64,000 bases of DNA from Ilumatobacteraceae bacterium (GCA_033344875.1 JAWPMO010000001.1:186001-250000); one strand, 5' to 3'. Counted from the first letter of the stretch, positions 1 to 8,554 are shown. The notes: a model not told the origin generated them from the sequence alone. Program-made: numbers and translations.

Positions 1-1
1 C

Positions 2-355
2 GCGTACGCCGACATCGGTGCCTGGTCGGTCTACGCCGGCACGATGCCCGAGCACGCCGCCGACGTCCGTTCGTTGATCGGTGTCGAGGTGGCCCGGCTG
101 GTCGAACACGGCATCACCGCCGACGAACTCGACATCGCCCAGGGCTACCTGGCGGGGTCGTACGAAATGGGCCTCGAAGACTCCGGCGCCCGGATGTCAT
201 GGCTCGCCGGTCAACTCACGATCCTCGGTGAGCTCCGGAGCGTCGAAGAACAGCTCGACCGGTGGTCGGCGGTGTCGCTCGACGACGTCCACCGCGTGGT
301 CGAACGCGTCTACGGCGCCGACGAGCCCGTCACGGTGAGCGTCGGCCCGACCTGA
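2..355 (+). CDS. M16-family zinc peptidase, C-terminal end (partial)
   Basis: The reading frame is open from the first bases of the window and ends at a TGA at 353-355, so only the last ~117 residues are present. The fragment, with VEHGITADELDIAQGYLAGS and a later EEQLDRWSAVSLDDV stretch, matches the C-terminal helical part of pitrilysin/processing-protease-like (M16) proteins. The HxxEH zinc site lies upstream, outside the window. In many actinobacteria an M16 peptidase gene sits directly before dapB, and the same order is seen here with a 42-base gap. Family assignment is from sequence style and context; the catalytic half cannot be inspected. Confidence 0.75.
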   Translation, partial: AYADIGAWSVYAGTMPEHAADVRSLIGVEVARLVEHGITADELDIAQGYLAGSYEMGLEDSGARMSWLAGQLTILGELRSVEEQLDRWSAVSLDDVHRVVERVYGADEPVTVSVGPT

Positions 356-384
356 TCGAAGCCGCCTCGGCGCCGTCGCTTGGC

Positions 385-390
385 TACGGT
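385..390 (+). promoter_or_regulatory. -10 element TACGGT for leaderless dapB
   Basis: TACGGT lies seven bases before the GTG at 398, so transcription would begin at or beside the start codon. This supports GTG 398 over the in-frame TTG at 380, which would lie upstream of the transcript start. No convincing -35 hexamer is visible. Confidence 0.5.
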
Positions 391-397
391 CGTGGAT

Positions 398-1141
398 GTG
401 ACGATACGGGTGGGAGTCAACGGAGCCGGCGGACGGATGGGTGCGGCGGTCTGCGCCGCGGTCGGGGCGGAGGCCGACCTCGAGCTGGTCGCCCGGGTCG
501 ACGTCGGTGACGAGCTTCGGGCATTCGCCGACGCCGAGTGCGACGTGGTCGTCGACTTCACGGTGGCCGACGCGGCTCGCGTGACGCTGCCGTGGCTGGC
601 GATGCACGGCATCCACGCCGTCGTCGGGACCACGGGGCTCGGTGACGACGACCTCGAGTCGGTTCGGTCGGCCTTCGGCGACGGCAGCGCGCACTGTCTG
701 TTGGCGCCGAACTTCGCGATCTCCGCCGTGCTGATGACCCGGTTCGCCGAGCTGGCAGCGCCGTTCTTCGACACCGCGGAGATCATCGAGTACCACCACG
801 ACCGGAAGATCGATGCGCCGTCGGGTACCGCCGTCAACACCGCCGAACGGATCGCTGCCGCCCGTGGCGATCGTCCGTGGCATGCCGACCCGACCGAGCA
901 CGAGGTGTACGCGGGTGCGCGCGGAGGGACTTCGCCCGGCGGTGTGCACGTGCACGCCGTTCGGATGCACGGGATGGTCGCCCATCAGGACGTGATCTTC
1001 GGCGCGCAGGGCCAGTCATTGACGATCCGCCAGGACAGCTACGACCGGGACAGCTTCATGCCCGGTGTCGTGCTCGCGTGTCGGCGCATCGCCGAACACC
1101 CCGGTGTGACCGTCGGGCTCGAACACTTCCTCGACATCTGA
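398..1141 (+). CDS. dapB: 4-hydroxy-tetrahydrodipicolinate reductase
   Basis: This 247-residue protein carries out the NAD(P)H-dependent reduction step after DapA in the diaminopimelate/lysine pathway in the cytoplasm. The N-terminal dinucleotide-binding loop GAGGRMG is at residues 9-15. The family signature ExxEYHHxxKxDAPSGTA is complete at residues 128-145, with the catalytic His133/His134 pair and Lys137. The length is normal for the family. The GTG at 398 is chosen because it gives the usual short N-terminus (TIRVGVNGAGG) and follows a -10 hexamer by seven bases. It lies after the M16 peptidase and about 10 kb before dapA, with accessory genes between the two lysine-pathway genes. Confidence 0.95.
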   Translation: MTIRVGVNGAGGRMGAAVCAAVGAEADLELVARVDVGDELRAFADAECDVVVDFTVADAARVTLPWLAMHGIHAVVGTTGLGDDDLESVRSAFGDGSAHCLLAPNFAISAVLMTRFAELAAPFFDTAEIIEYHHDRKIDAPSGTAVNTAERIAAARGDRPWHADPTEHEVYAGARGGTSPGGVHVHAVRMHGMVAHQDVIFGAQGQSLTIRQDSYDRDSFMPGVVLACRRIAEHPGVTVGLEHFLDI

Positions 1142-1145
1142 CACC

Positions 1146-1164
1146 GTCGGCCCCGTGGGCCGAC
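1146..1164. terminator. Hairpin between convergent dapB and tpx
   Basis: GTCGGCCC and GGGCCGAC form an 8-bp stem around a CGT loop in the 38-base gap between two converging genes. No U-tract follows on either strand, so this is a plausible but unproven bidirectional terminator. Confidence 0.45.
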
Positions 1165-1179
1165 CGGCCGACCGGCCGA

Positions 1180-1677
1180 TCAGTCGAGGGCGGCGAGGGC
1201 GGCATCGTAGTCGGGCTCGTCGGCGATCTCGCCGACGAGTTGGGTGTGCACCACCTTGCCGTCGGCGTCGAGCACGACGACCGAGCGAGCGGTGAGGCCC
1301 GCGAGCGGGCCGTCCTGCAGCCGGACGCCGTAGTCCTCGGCGAAGCTGCCGCGGAACGCAGAGCCGGTCTTGACGTTCTCGATGCCCTCGGCACCGCAGA
1401 AGCGGCCGGCGGCGAACGGCAGATCCTCCGACACGCAGAGCACGACCGTGTCGTCACGGTCGGCAGCGCGCTCGTTGAACGTCCGGACGCTCGTCGCGCA
1501 CGTCGGCGTGTCGATGCTCGGGAAGATGTTGAGCACGACCTTTTTGCCGCTCAACGAGTCGGCGGTGATCTCCGACAGGTCGCTGCCGACGAGCGAGAAG
1601 CCCGGGGCAGAGGAGCCGACAGCGGGCAGTTCGCCGCTGGTGTTGAACGGATTGCCGCGAAGTGTGACTTGTGCCAT
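1180..1677 (-). CDS. tpx: Thiol peroxidase (Tpx-type peroxiredoxin)
   Basis: This 165-residue cytoplasmic protein reduces hydrogen and organic peroxides using thioredoxin-like electron donors. The atypical 2-Cys arrangement is intact: peroxidatic Cys60 in [15 protein letters not shown] and resolving Cys94 in FCGAEG. Both positions match the spacing of the E. coli enzyme (61/95). The N-terminal [19 protein letters not shown] segment is also typical of Tpx. The length is normal. It converges on dapB and is transcribed away from the divergent upstream genes. No repressor site is obvious. Confidence 0.93.
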   Translation of the reverse strand: MAQVTLRGNPFNTSGELPAVGSSAPGFSLVGSDLSEITADSLSGKKVVLNIFPSIDTPTCATSVRTFNERAADRDDTVVLCVSEDLPFAAGRFCGAEGIENVKTGSAFRGSFAEDYGVRLQDGPLAGLTARSVVVLDADGKVVHTQLVGEIADEPDYDAALAALD

Positions 1678-1689
1678 CCGCCAGTTGTA

Positions 1690-2331
1690 TCAGCCGGCGG
1701 CGCCCTTGCGGAAGTTGCGGGCGTTCACGGCGATGACGAGCGCCACCGAGATTCCCACGAGCCACCACGAGTAGCGCTGGAGCCAACCCACGAAGTCCTC
1801 GAGTTCTTCTTCGAAGATCTGCGCGAGCCACCAGATCAGTACGAGGCGGCCGAGGATTCCCACCGAGAGCAGCAGTGCCAGTCGACGAGGTGACGTCCGA
1901 TGGATCCCGCTCAATGCCGCGATGAGGTTGCTGCCCGCGAAGAACGGGATGATCACCCACTCGGCCCGGTCGAACATCCGATCGAACTGTTCGAGTGCTT
2001 CGGGTGTCACGCCCAGGTACTTGACGAACCAGGTCAACGCCGTCGTCGAGTAGGCGCGTCCGATGAGGTGGCACACGAGGAACGCTGCGCCGATCCGTAC
2101 GAAGCCGACCCCCCAGTAGGCGAGTGGTGAGACGTCGGCGCCGAGCGACAGCACCAGGTACCGGTTGCGTGACGACAGGAGCAGCAGCGTTTCCGGACTG
2201 GACTCGAGGAGTTTCGCCCAGGTCGCACCGGCGATGTTCGTACACACGACCAGTCCGACGAAGGCGGCCAGCGTGAGAGGCGCCCAACTCGGCCGATCCG
2301 GCGGGAACGGCGCGTCGACGGTCTCGGTCAT
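1690..2331 (-). CDS. DedA/VTT-like membrane protein
   Basis: This 213-residue protein has about five hydrophobic segments: residues ~18-38, ~72-95, ~135-155, ~163-183 and ~188-205. A motif in the middle, WVIIPFFAGSNLIAALSG, resembles the re-entrant FxxRFxPGxR loop region of DedA (SNARE-associated/VTT) proteins, but the arginines are replaced. It is therefore a divergent member or a look-alike. DedA proteins act in lipid translocation and envelope homeostasis; that role is only inferred. A TAGCGT hexamer sits seven bases upstream of the ATG on the minus strand (2339-2344), implying a leaderless transcript. The tpx gene follows only 12 bases downstream and may be co-transcribed. Confidence 0.6.
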   Translation of the reverse strand: MTETVDAPFPPDRPSWAPLTLAAFVGLVVCTNIAGATWAKLLESSPETLLLLSSRNRYLVLSLGADVSPLAYWGVGFVRIGAAFLVCHLIGRAYSTTALTWFVKYLGVTPEALEQFDRMFDRAEWVIIPFFAGSNLIAALSGIHRTSPRRLALLLSVGILGRLVLIWWLAQIFEEELEDFVGWLQRYSWWLVGISVALVIAVNARNFRKGAAG

Positions 2332-2379
2332 CGGGACGACGCTAGCGGGCCGACGGCCACCGACCGCTCGGCCGGACCC

Positions 2380-4065
2380 TCACGGCTCGTCGGGCAGGTC
2401 GGAGGTCGCATCCGCAACCGCGTCATCGGTCGATCGGCTGCGAACGACACCCCATGCGGCCTGTCGCGTGCTGTCGTGACCGGTGACCGCGATCAGGAAC
2501 GGTGTGCGATCGATCGCCAGCAACAGGCCGTCGCCGACCGAGGTCACCGTGGCCGTTCGGGGGACGGATGCGAGCAGGGCGACCTCCCCGAAGCCCTGAC
2601 CCCGTCGAGCCAGGTAGACGGGCGTGCCGCTGACGGTGACCTCGAACGAGCCGGACATGATCGCGTAGTAGCGATCGCCCTCCTCTCCCTCGACGACGAT
2701 CCGCTGGCCCGGTGTCGTCACGACCTCTTCGCCCGCTCGGCTCAGCGTCTCGAGCTCGGCTGCCGGGAGCGACGCGAATACGGGGAGCCGACGGATGACG
2801 CTCATCGAGACCACCGGCACCGTCGCCGAGGAATCGGCCAGGCGCATCGAACGGAGCGTCACCACGACGAGCAGGATGAAGAAGCCGCCGGTGCCGTACA
2901 GCGCCGCCTCGACGTCTCCGATCGCGAGCAGCGCCTGCGCGGCGATCGACCCCAGGATCAGTCCCAACCCGGCGGCGATCTCGATCACGGCGTACACCGA
3001 CGCGAGGAGTTCGGGCGGAGCCGATCGGTGCAGGAGCACATCCGCGACGAGGTCGATCACGCTTCGCGACACACCGATCAAGGGCAGCAGCACGAACGCC
3101 GCCACGACCGTGACGCTCGATCCGAGCGCGAGGGCGAGCCCTGCGACCAGCAACATCGCGCCCACGAGCACCGGGGCCAGTCGGTCGAGCCGGATCAGGA
3201 ACGTCGTCACGACGCCGCCGGCGAGGGCTCCGACGCCCACCAACGTGAGGAGCACACCCGGTCCGGAGTCGCCCAGGTCGAGCCGTTCCTCGGCGGCGAC
3301 GACCGCGATGATGTCGAGCGCGCCGATGACGAAGAACTGGGCGCCGGCGACCAACAGCACGCCCAGGACTCCAGGGCGGGAGCGGAGGCCGCTCACGTTG
3401 TGGACCACCCGTCGGATGCTGCCCCGCGACGTGTCGACCGCGGCGCCGCCGCCGGGAGGGTCGACGAGGCGTGGCACGGTGCTCACCGCCGCTCCGGTCG
3501 CCGCCATCGCCGCACAACCGGCCAACACCGCAGCCGGGCCGCCGAGCGCGAGCAGTCCGGTGGCCGCGAGCGGGCCCAGCAGGGCGCCCAGACTCTCGGA
3601 GTAGCCGGTCCAGAGGTTGCCGACCGAGAGCTCGCGTGTCGAGCGCACGATCGCCGGCAGGATCACGGCGCCCGAGGTCCGCAAGGTGGTCACCGCACCG
3701 ACACCCAGCATGCTGGCGACGATCACGATCCAGAGGCTCGCGCCGGCCGTGGCGGCGGCGCTCGCGGCGCCGTAGCCGACGACCTGCACCCCGAGCCCGC
3801 CGAGTCGGACACGGCCGGGTGGGAACCGCTCGGCGAGGCCTCCGGCGAAGAACGCGGCGCCGATGTACGGCACGAGCAGGGCGATCGACGCGACACCGGT
3901 CGCCCTGGCGCCACCCTGGTCGAACGCATACACGAGCACGCCGATGAACACGGCCCAGTCGGCAGCGGTCGAGAGCAGGTGGACGACGACGTGACGAAGC
4001 AGGTCGCCATTGCGCAGGGCGGCACGCTGCAGGCGGTGCGAGGCGTCCGAGGTCGACGTCGTCAC
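2380..4065 (-). CDS. MFS transporter fused to a cyclic-nucleotide-binding domain
   Basis: The protein has 561 residues. Residues ~20-410 form a 12-helix major-facilitator-type transporter of the enterobactin-exporter/MFS_3 style. Residues ~430-540 form a cNMP-binding domain that begins VIRRLPVFASLPAAELETLS and contains the phosphate-binding cassette GEVALL...PRTATV. The C-terminal regulatory domain suggests transport gated by, or sensing, cAMP or cGMP, or simply a Crp-like fold used as a protein switch. The substrate cannot be read from sequence. The start is GTG 4065, giving MTTSTSD. It is divergent from the acyl-CoA synthetase gene across an 88-base gap. Confidence 0.8.
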   Translation of the reverse strand: MTTSTSDASHRLQRAALRNGDLLRHVVVHLLSTAADWAVFIGVLVYAFDQGGARATGVASIALLVPYIGAAFFAGGLAERFPPGRVRLGGLGVQVVGYGAASAAATAGASLWIVIVASMLGVGAVTTLRTSGAVILPAIVRSTRELSVGNLWTGYSESLGALLGPLAATGLLALGGPAAVLAGCAAMAATGAAVSTVPRLVDPPGGGAAVDTSRGSIRRVVHNVSGLRSRPGVLGVLLVAGAQFFVIGALDIIAVVAAEERLDLGDSGPGVLLTLVGVGALAGGVVTTFLIRLDRLAPVLVGAMLLVAGLALALGSSVTVVAAFVLLPLIGVSRSVIDLVADVLLHRSAPPELLASVYAVIEIAAGLGLILGSIAAQALLAIGDVEAALYGTGGFFILLVVVTLRSMRLADSSATVPVVSMSVIRRLPVFASLPAAELETLSRAGEEVVTTPGQRIVVEGEEGDRYYAIMSGSFEVTVSGTPVYLARRGQGFGEVALLASVPRTATVTSVGDGLLLAIDRTPFLIAVTGHDSTRQAAWGVVRSRSTDDAVADATSDLPDEP

Positions 4066-4153
4066 GTCGGCCGCTCCACCACGTGCAGATCATCGCGCAC
4101 CACCGGTGCCTCGACGTGATCGGTGGCGGAAGGTCGCGCTACCGTTCGCCGCC

Positions 4154-5782
4154 ATGCAGGGACTGATGCAGGATGTGCCGCTCACGATCACCCATCTGTT
4201 CGATCGCGCCGAGCGCTATCACGGTCACAAGGAGATCGTGACGGCGACGGGGACCGGGCGTGAGCGCACGAACTACGCGGAGTGGGCCGACCGCACGCGC
4301 CGACTGGGTGGTGTACTCGATCGGTTGGGCATCTCGGAGGACGGCCGGGTCGCCACGTTCGCGTGGAACACGGCCCGTCATCTCGAGCTCTACTTCGCCG
4401 CCCCCTGCACCGGTCGGGTACTCCACACGCTGAACATCCGACTGTTCCCCGACCAACTGACGTACATCGTGAACCACGCCGACGACGAGGTCATCTTCGT
4501 CGATCGTTCCCTCCTCGCCCTCCTCGCGCCGCTGCTCCCGACGTTCGAGAACCTGCGCCACCTCGTTCTGATGGACGACGGTGCCGGCGAGATCCCCGAC
4601 GATCTGGCGGGGCACGAGCTGCTCGACTACGAGGAGCTGCTGGCCACCGCCGAGCCGGTCGAGTTCCACGTCGACGACGAGCACCGGGCCGCCAGCATGT
4701 GTTACACGAGTGGCACCACCGGCAACCCCAAGGGTGTGCTGTACAGCCATCGGAGCACGTTCCTGCACACGTTCGGCGCGATGACCGTCGACAGCCTCGG
4801 GGCACGGGAGGCCGACGTGATCCTGCCCGTCGTTCCGATGTTCCACGCCAACGCGTGGGGGCTCGCGCACGCCGCCGTCGCCGCCGGCGCTTCGTTGGTG
4901 ATGCCGGGCGCCGACCTGTCGGGGTCGGCGCTCGCCGACCTGATCATCGACGAACGGGTGACGGTGGCAGCCGGGGTTCCGACGATCTGGATGCAGGTGC
5001 TGCCGGAGCTCGAGGGTCGCGACACGTCGAGCCTCCGGGCGATCCCGTGTGGCGGGTCGGCGGTGCCCAAAGCGTTGTCGGAGGCGTACCGCGAGCAACT
5101 CGGCAAGCCGATCCTCCAGGCGTGGGGCATGACCGAGACCAGCCCGATCGCGGCCGTGTGCCACCTCGACGTCGACGAGGCGAGCCTGCCGTTCGACGAA
5201 CAGGCCGATCTCCGGACGATGGTCGGCCGCATCAGTTTCGGTGCCGAGATGCGCGTGGTCGATCCCGACTCGCAGGAGCCGGTGCCCTGGGACGCCGAGA
5301 GCAGCGGCGAATTGCAATGCCGCGGCAACTGGATCGCGGCGACCTATTACGAAGACGAGCGTGCGGGCGAGAGCTTCACTGCCGACGGTTGGCTCCGGAC
5401 CGGCGATGTGGCGACCGTCGACCAGCGTGGCCGGATCCGTCTCGTCGACCGGACCAAGGACCTGATCAAGTCGGGCGGCGAGTGGATCTCGTCGGTCGAA
5501 CTCGAGAACGAGCTGATGGCTCATCCGAAGATCGCCGAAGCCGCCGTGATCGGCGTGTCGCACCCGCGCTGGTCGGAACGCCCGCTCGCGTGCGTCGTCG
5601 CGGTGCCCGGTGCCGAGATCACCCGCGAGGAGATCATCGACTACCTCTCCGGCAAGGTCGCCAAATGGCAGTTGCCCGACGATGTGGTCTTCATCGACGA
5701 GGTTCCGAAGACGAGCGTCGGCAAGTTCTCGAAGAAGACCCTGCGCGATCGATTCGAGTCGTACGAACTCCCGACGCCCTGA
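4154..5782 (+). CDS. Long/medium-chain fatty-acid-CoA ligase
   Basis: This 542-residue ANL-superfamily adenylate-forming enzyme activates a fatty acid to its acyl-CoA with ATP in the cytoplasm. The AMP-binding P-loop YTSGTTGNPKG is present near residue 184. The adenine-binding QAWGMTETSP (A5) and the hinge/A8 WLRTGDVATVDQRGR are also intact. The catalytic lysine is in PKTSVGKFSKK near the C-terminus. A longer frame exists upstream, but ATG 4154 is preferred because it gives the typical MQDVPLTITHLF beginning and follows TACCGT (4140-4145) by eight bases. The next genes are a TetR regulator and a diiron protein, which suggests fatty-acid or alkane-type substrates. Confidence 0.88.
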   Translation: MQGLMQDVPLTITHLFDRAERYHGHKEIVTATGTGRERTNYAEWADRTRRLGGVLDRLGISEDGRVATFAWNTARHLELYFAAPCTGRVLHTLNIRLFPDQLTYIVNHADDEVIFVDRSLLALLAPLLPTFENLRHLVLMDDGAGEIPDDLAGHELLDYEELLATAEPVEFHVDDEHRAASMCYTSGTTGNPKGVLYSHRSTFLHTFGAMTVDSLGAREADVILPVVPMFHANAWGLAHAAVAAGASLVMPGADLSGSALADLIIDERVTVAAGVPTIWMQVLPELEGRDTSSLRAIPCGGSAVPKALSEAYREQLGKPILQAWGMTETSPIAAVCHLDVDEASLPFDEQADLRTMVGRISFGAEMRVVDPDSQEPVPWDAESSGELQCRGNWIAATYYEDERAGESFTADGWLRTGDVATVDQRGRIRLVDRTKDLIKSGGEWISSVELENELMAHPKIAEAAVIGVSHPRWSERPLACVVAVPGAEITREEIIDYLSGKVAKWQLPDDVVFIDEVPKTSVGKFSKKTLRDRFESYELPTP

Positions 5783-5786
5783 TCGC

Positions 5787-5807
5787 GTGGCGGCGAATGG
5801 CCGCCAC
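5787..5807 (+). terminator. Hairpin after the acyl-CoA ligase
   Basis: GTGGCGGC and GCCGCCAC form a perfect 8-bp stem with loop GAATG, starting four bases after the ligase stop codon. No T-run follows. A factor-assisted or hairpin-only terminator is plausible. Confidence 0.5.
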
Positions 5808-5919
5808 CACCCGCAGCGGAGACGGTGCGCGTCGCCTCGGCGGTCCTCGACCCGCGTTCCGTCGACGCCGCGTGTCACCCGAGGACGTGTCGGATCGGCG
5901 CGCCACGAAACACCGACCC

Positions 5920-5954
5920 TTGACGGTGAGACAGATTGTGTCTTACTGTCTCAC
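5920..5954 (+). promoter_or_regulatory. Promoter and palindromic operator of the TetR gene
   Basis: GTGAGACAG (5926-5934) and CTGTCTCAC (5946-5954) are perfect 9-base inverted repeats separated by 11 bases. They span the promoter, with TTGACG (5920-5925) as the -35 and TACTGT (5944-5949) as the -10, 18 bases apart. The -10 ends seven bases before the GTG start of the regulator. This is the layout of an autorepressed TetR gene. Confidence 0.75.
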
Positions 5955-5956
5955 GG

Positions 5957-6541
5957 GTGCGCACCCATGCCGCAGAGGCCCAGATTCTCGATGCCGCCAA
6001 GGCGTGCTGCGAGCGGTGGGGTGTCGACAAGGTCACGGTCGACGACATCGCCGCCCATGCGGGCGTCTCGCGGGCGACGCTGTACCGGTTGTTCCCGGGC
6101 GGCAAGGACGTGCTCTTCGAGGCGCTGCATGCGCGTGAGCGCGCCGAGTTCTTCGACACGTTGACGGGTGAGATCGGCGACACCACCGACTTCGAAGACC
6201 TCGTCGTCACGCTGGTGGTCACCGCGACCCGGGAGCTCCGCTCCGATGACCACCTCGCCGTGATGCTCGCGTCCGAGCCGGGCGCCGTGCTGAGCGAGCT
6301 GACCGTCGACGGCATGCCGCAGATCATCCGGGTCGCCAACGACTATCTCGGCCCGATCCTCAAGCCGTTCCTCGATCCCGAACACGCCGAACCGCTGATC
6401 GACCTGCTCGTCCGCATCACGATCTCGTACTTCCTCGCGCCGAGCCCCCACGTCGACCTCGGCGACGTCGAGTCGGCTCGGTCGTTCCTCCGCCCCGGCC
6501 TCGCCGTGCTGTCCCCATCCATCCGCCGCCCCACCACCTGA
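5957..6541 (+). CDS. TetR-family transcriptional regulator
   Basis: The protein has 194 residues. Residues ~8-55 form the TetR helix-turn-helix (ILDAAKACCERWGVDKVTVDDI...GVSRATLYRLFPGGKDVL). The C-terminal half is an all-helical ligand-binding domain of unknown specificity. GTG 5957 is preferred over the TTG at 5936: the TTG lies inside the operator/promoter, while the GTG sits where a leaderless transcript would start. The regulator stands between an acyl-CoA ligase and a diiron oxygenase-like protein whose start is 13 bases downstream, so it probably controls itself and that gene. An acyl-CoA or lipid effector is a guess from context. Confidence 0.9.
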   Translation: MRTHAAEAQILDAAKACCERWGVDKVTVDDIAAHAGVSRATLYRLFPGGKDVLFEALHARERAEFFDTLTGEIGDTTDFEDLVVTLVVTATRELRSDDHLAVMLASEPGAVLSELTVDGMPQIIRVANDYLGPILKPFLDPEHAEPLIDLLVRITISYFLAPSPHVDLGDVESARSFLRPGLAVLSPSIRRPTT

Positions 6542-6554
6542 AGGAGCCCACATC

Positions 6555-7709
6555 ATGAGCGTCACCCATTCCAGTAACGAAGACATCATCGGCCGAGACG
6601 ACATCAACGACGTCGAGGCGATCCTGTCGGTGGTCAACACCGACGTCGACGAGGTCGAGCACGTCGTCAAGGACAACGCAGACGCGATCTTCACGTGGGA
6701 CTACTCGCTGGCCCGCCCGCAGCTCCGCAAGCTGTACGAGAAGGCCAAGGTCGGCCAGTGGAACGCCACCACCGACCTCGACTGGGACACCGACATCGAC
6801 GTCGAGAAGGTCGTCTCGGCCGATCGGGCCGCCGAGTCGGCCGGGTTCACCGCCGATCACTACCAGGGCACCGTCGTCGAGAAGTGGGGCGACAAGGAGT
6901 GGCTCGAGTTCGGCATCGACCAGCGCCGCTGGACGCTCTCGCAGTTTCTGCACGGTGAGCAGGGCGCACTGCTGTGCACCGCCAAGATCGTCGAGACCGT
7001 GCCGTGGTACGACGCCAAGCTGTACGCCGCGACCCAGACCGTCGACGAGGCCCGTCACGTCGAGGTGTTCCACCGCTACCTCGACGAGAAGATGGGCGGC
7101 AGCTTCCAGGTCAACGCGCACCTGCGGATGCTGCTCGACGACATCATCGAGGATTCCCGTTGGGACATGACGTACCTCGGCATGCAGGTCATGGTCGAGG
7201 GCCTCGCCCTGGCCGCGTTCGGCTTCATGCACCAGATGACCGAGGAGCCGCTGCTGAAGAAGATGCTCCGCTACGTGATGAGCGACGAGGCCCGCCACGT
7301 GGCCTTCGGGGTGCTCTCGCTCAAGGAGGTCTACGACGGCATGAGCGACGCCGAGATGAAGGACCGCCAGGAGTTCGCCTTCGAGGCCGCGATCCGCATG
7401 CGCGACCGGTTCCTGAGCCAGGAGGTCTGGGAGCGCCACGGCGTCAACCCGCGCGACGTCGTCCCGCTGGTGCTCAAGGACCCGACCCGCGACGTGTTCC
7501 AGATGATGCTGTTCAGCAAGATCGTGCCGAACTGCAAGAAGCTCGGCCTGCTCGACCGCAACGATCAGTGGCTCCGCCGTCGCTTCGAGGAGATGAACGT
7601 CATCCAGTTCGAGGACTGGGAGGACACCGGCTCCGAGTACATCAAGTTCGAGCTCGACGAAGAGGCGCCCGACCCCATGTCGCAGGGTGCTCCGGTCGCC
7701 GGCGACTGA
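6555..7709 (+). CDS. Ferritin-like diiron-carboxylate protein
   Basis: This 384-residue protein has both halves of a diiron-carboxylate four-helix bundle: Glu135 in HGEQGAL, Glu165 and His168 in DEARH, Glu215 in VEGLAL, and Glu245 and His248 in a second DEARH. That pattern (E, ~30 residues, ExxH, repeated) is shared by R2-type ribonucleotide reductase subunits, R2-like oxidases, acyl desaturases and AurF-like N-oxygenases. The exact reaction cannot be assigned. The AAGGAG ribosome site at 6541-6546 is well placed, so unlike many neighbours it is translated with a leader. It probably shares a transcript with the TetR gene. The acidic N- and C-terminal tails look lineage-specific. Confidence 0.85.
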   Translation: MSVTHSSNEDIIGRDDINDVEAILSVVNTDVDEVEHVVKDNADAIFTWDYSLARPQLRKLYEKAKVGQWNATTDLDWDTDIDVEKVVSADRAAESAGFTADHYQGTVVEKWGDKEWLEFGIDQRRWTLSQFLHGEQGALLCTAKIVETVPWYDAKLYAATQTVDEARHVEVFHRYLDEKMGGSFQVNAHLRMLLDDIIEDSRWDMTYLGMQVMVEGLALAAFGFMHQMTEEPLLKKMLRYVMSDEARHVAFGVLSLKEVYDGMSDAEMKDRQEFAFEAAIRMRDRFLSQEVWERHGVNPRDVVPLVLKDPTRDVFQMMLFSKIVPNCKKLGLLDRNDQWLRRRFEEMNVIQFEDWEDTGSEYIKFELDEEAPDPMSQGAPVAGD

Positions 7710-7720
7710 TCGGGACGCAC

Positions 7721-7756
7721 CACTTGTAGACAAGTGGCATACAAGTTGGGTACAGT
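7721..7756 (+). promoter_or_regulatory. Promoter with palindromic operator upstream of tam
   Basis: CACTTGTAGACAAGTG (7721-7736) is a near-perfect 16-base palindrome (7-base arms, AG centre). It overlaps a -35-like TAGACA (7727-7732). The -10-like TACAGT (7751-7756) ends six bases before the ATG at 7763. A further ACAAGT half-site lies at 7741-7746. The arrangement suggests a repressor-controlled, leaderless gene. Confidence 0.55.
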
Positions 7757-7762
7757 CGACGG

Positions 7763-8554
7763 ATGGCGACCGTCGATTGGGATCCAGCGCAGTACGAGCG
7801 GTTCGCCGCGGAGCGGGCGCAACCGTTCTGGGATCTCGTCGACCTGATCCATCGCGGCGCGATCGAGCGCGCCGTCGATCTCGGTTGCGGCACCGGCACG
7901 CTGACGGTATCGGCTGCCGAACGGCTCGGAATCGGGCACACGACCGGCATCGACAACTCGCCGGCGATGCTCGAGGTCGCCGAATCACACGGGCGGGTCG
8001 AGGTCGACTTCCGCTACGGCGACATCTCCCGGTGGACGTCGGACGGTGACCACGACCTCGTGCTCGCGAACGCGGCTCTGCAGTGGGTGCCCGATCACCG
8101 GGCGGTGCTCGAACGGTGGGTGGGAGCGCTCGCCCCGGAGGGCCAACTCGCCGTGCAGGTGCCGGCCAATCACGATCACCCGTCGCACCTGGCGAGCACG
8201 GCGGTCGCCGGCCGCGAACCGTTCCTGTCTGCGCTCGGGGGCACGCCTCCGCCCGATCCCGTCGCCGCCAACGTGCTCGCGCCCGAGCAGTACGCCGAGG
8301 TGCTATACGAACTCGGCGTCACGGAACCTCACGTGAGGCTGCAGGTGTACCCGCACGTGTTCGCCTCGTCGGCCGACGTGGTCGACTGGACCCGGGGCAC
8401 GTCGCTGACCCGATTCTTCAAGCGCCTGCCCGCCCACATGCACGAACCGTTCGTCGAGGCGTATCGCGACGAGTTGCTCGGCCGCATCGGGCGGCACGAG
8501 CCGTACTTCTACGCGTTCAAACGGATCCTGATGTGGGGTCGACGTCAGCCGTAG
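7763..8554 (+). CDS. tam: Trans-aconitate 2-methyltransferase-like SAM methyltransferase
   Basis: The protein has 263 residues. SAM-binding motif I VDLGCGTGT is at residues 38-46, and the acidic end of strand two is GIDNSPAML. The flanking signatures WDPAQYERFAAERAQPF at the start and NAALQWVPDH in the middle are characteristic of Tam, which methylates trans-aconitate to relieve inhibition of the citric-acid cycle. Length is close to the E. coli enzyme. ATG 7763 coincides with the predicted transcript start. The stop overlaps the end of the convergent membrane-protein gene by ten bases. Confidence 0.87.
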   Translation: MATVDWDPAQYERFAAERAQPFWDLVDLIHRGAIERAVDLGCGTGTLTVSAAERLGIGHTTGIDNSPAMLEVAESHGRVEVDFRYGDISRWTSDGDHDLVLANAALQWVPDHRAVLERWVGALAPEGQLAVQVPANHDHPSHLASTAVAGREPFLSALGGTPPPDPVAANVLAPEQYAEVLYELGVTEPHVRLQVYPHVFASSADVVDWTRGTSLTRFFKRLPAHMHEPFVEAYRDELLGRIGRHEPYFYAFKRILMWGRRQP

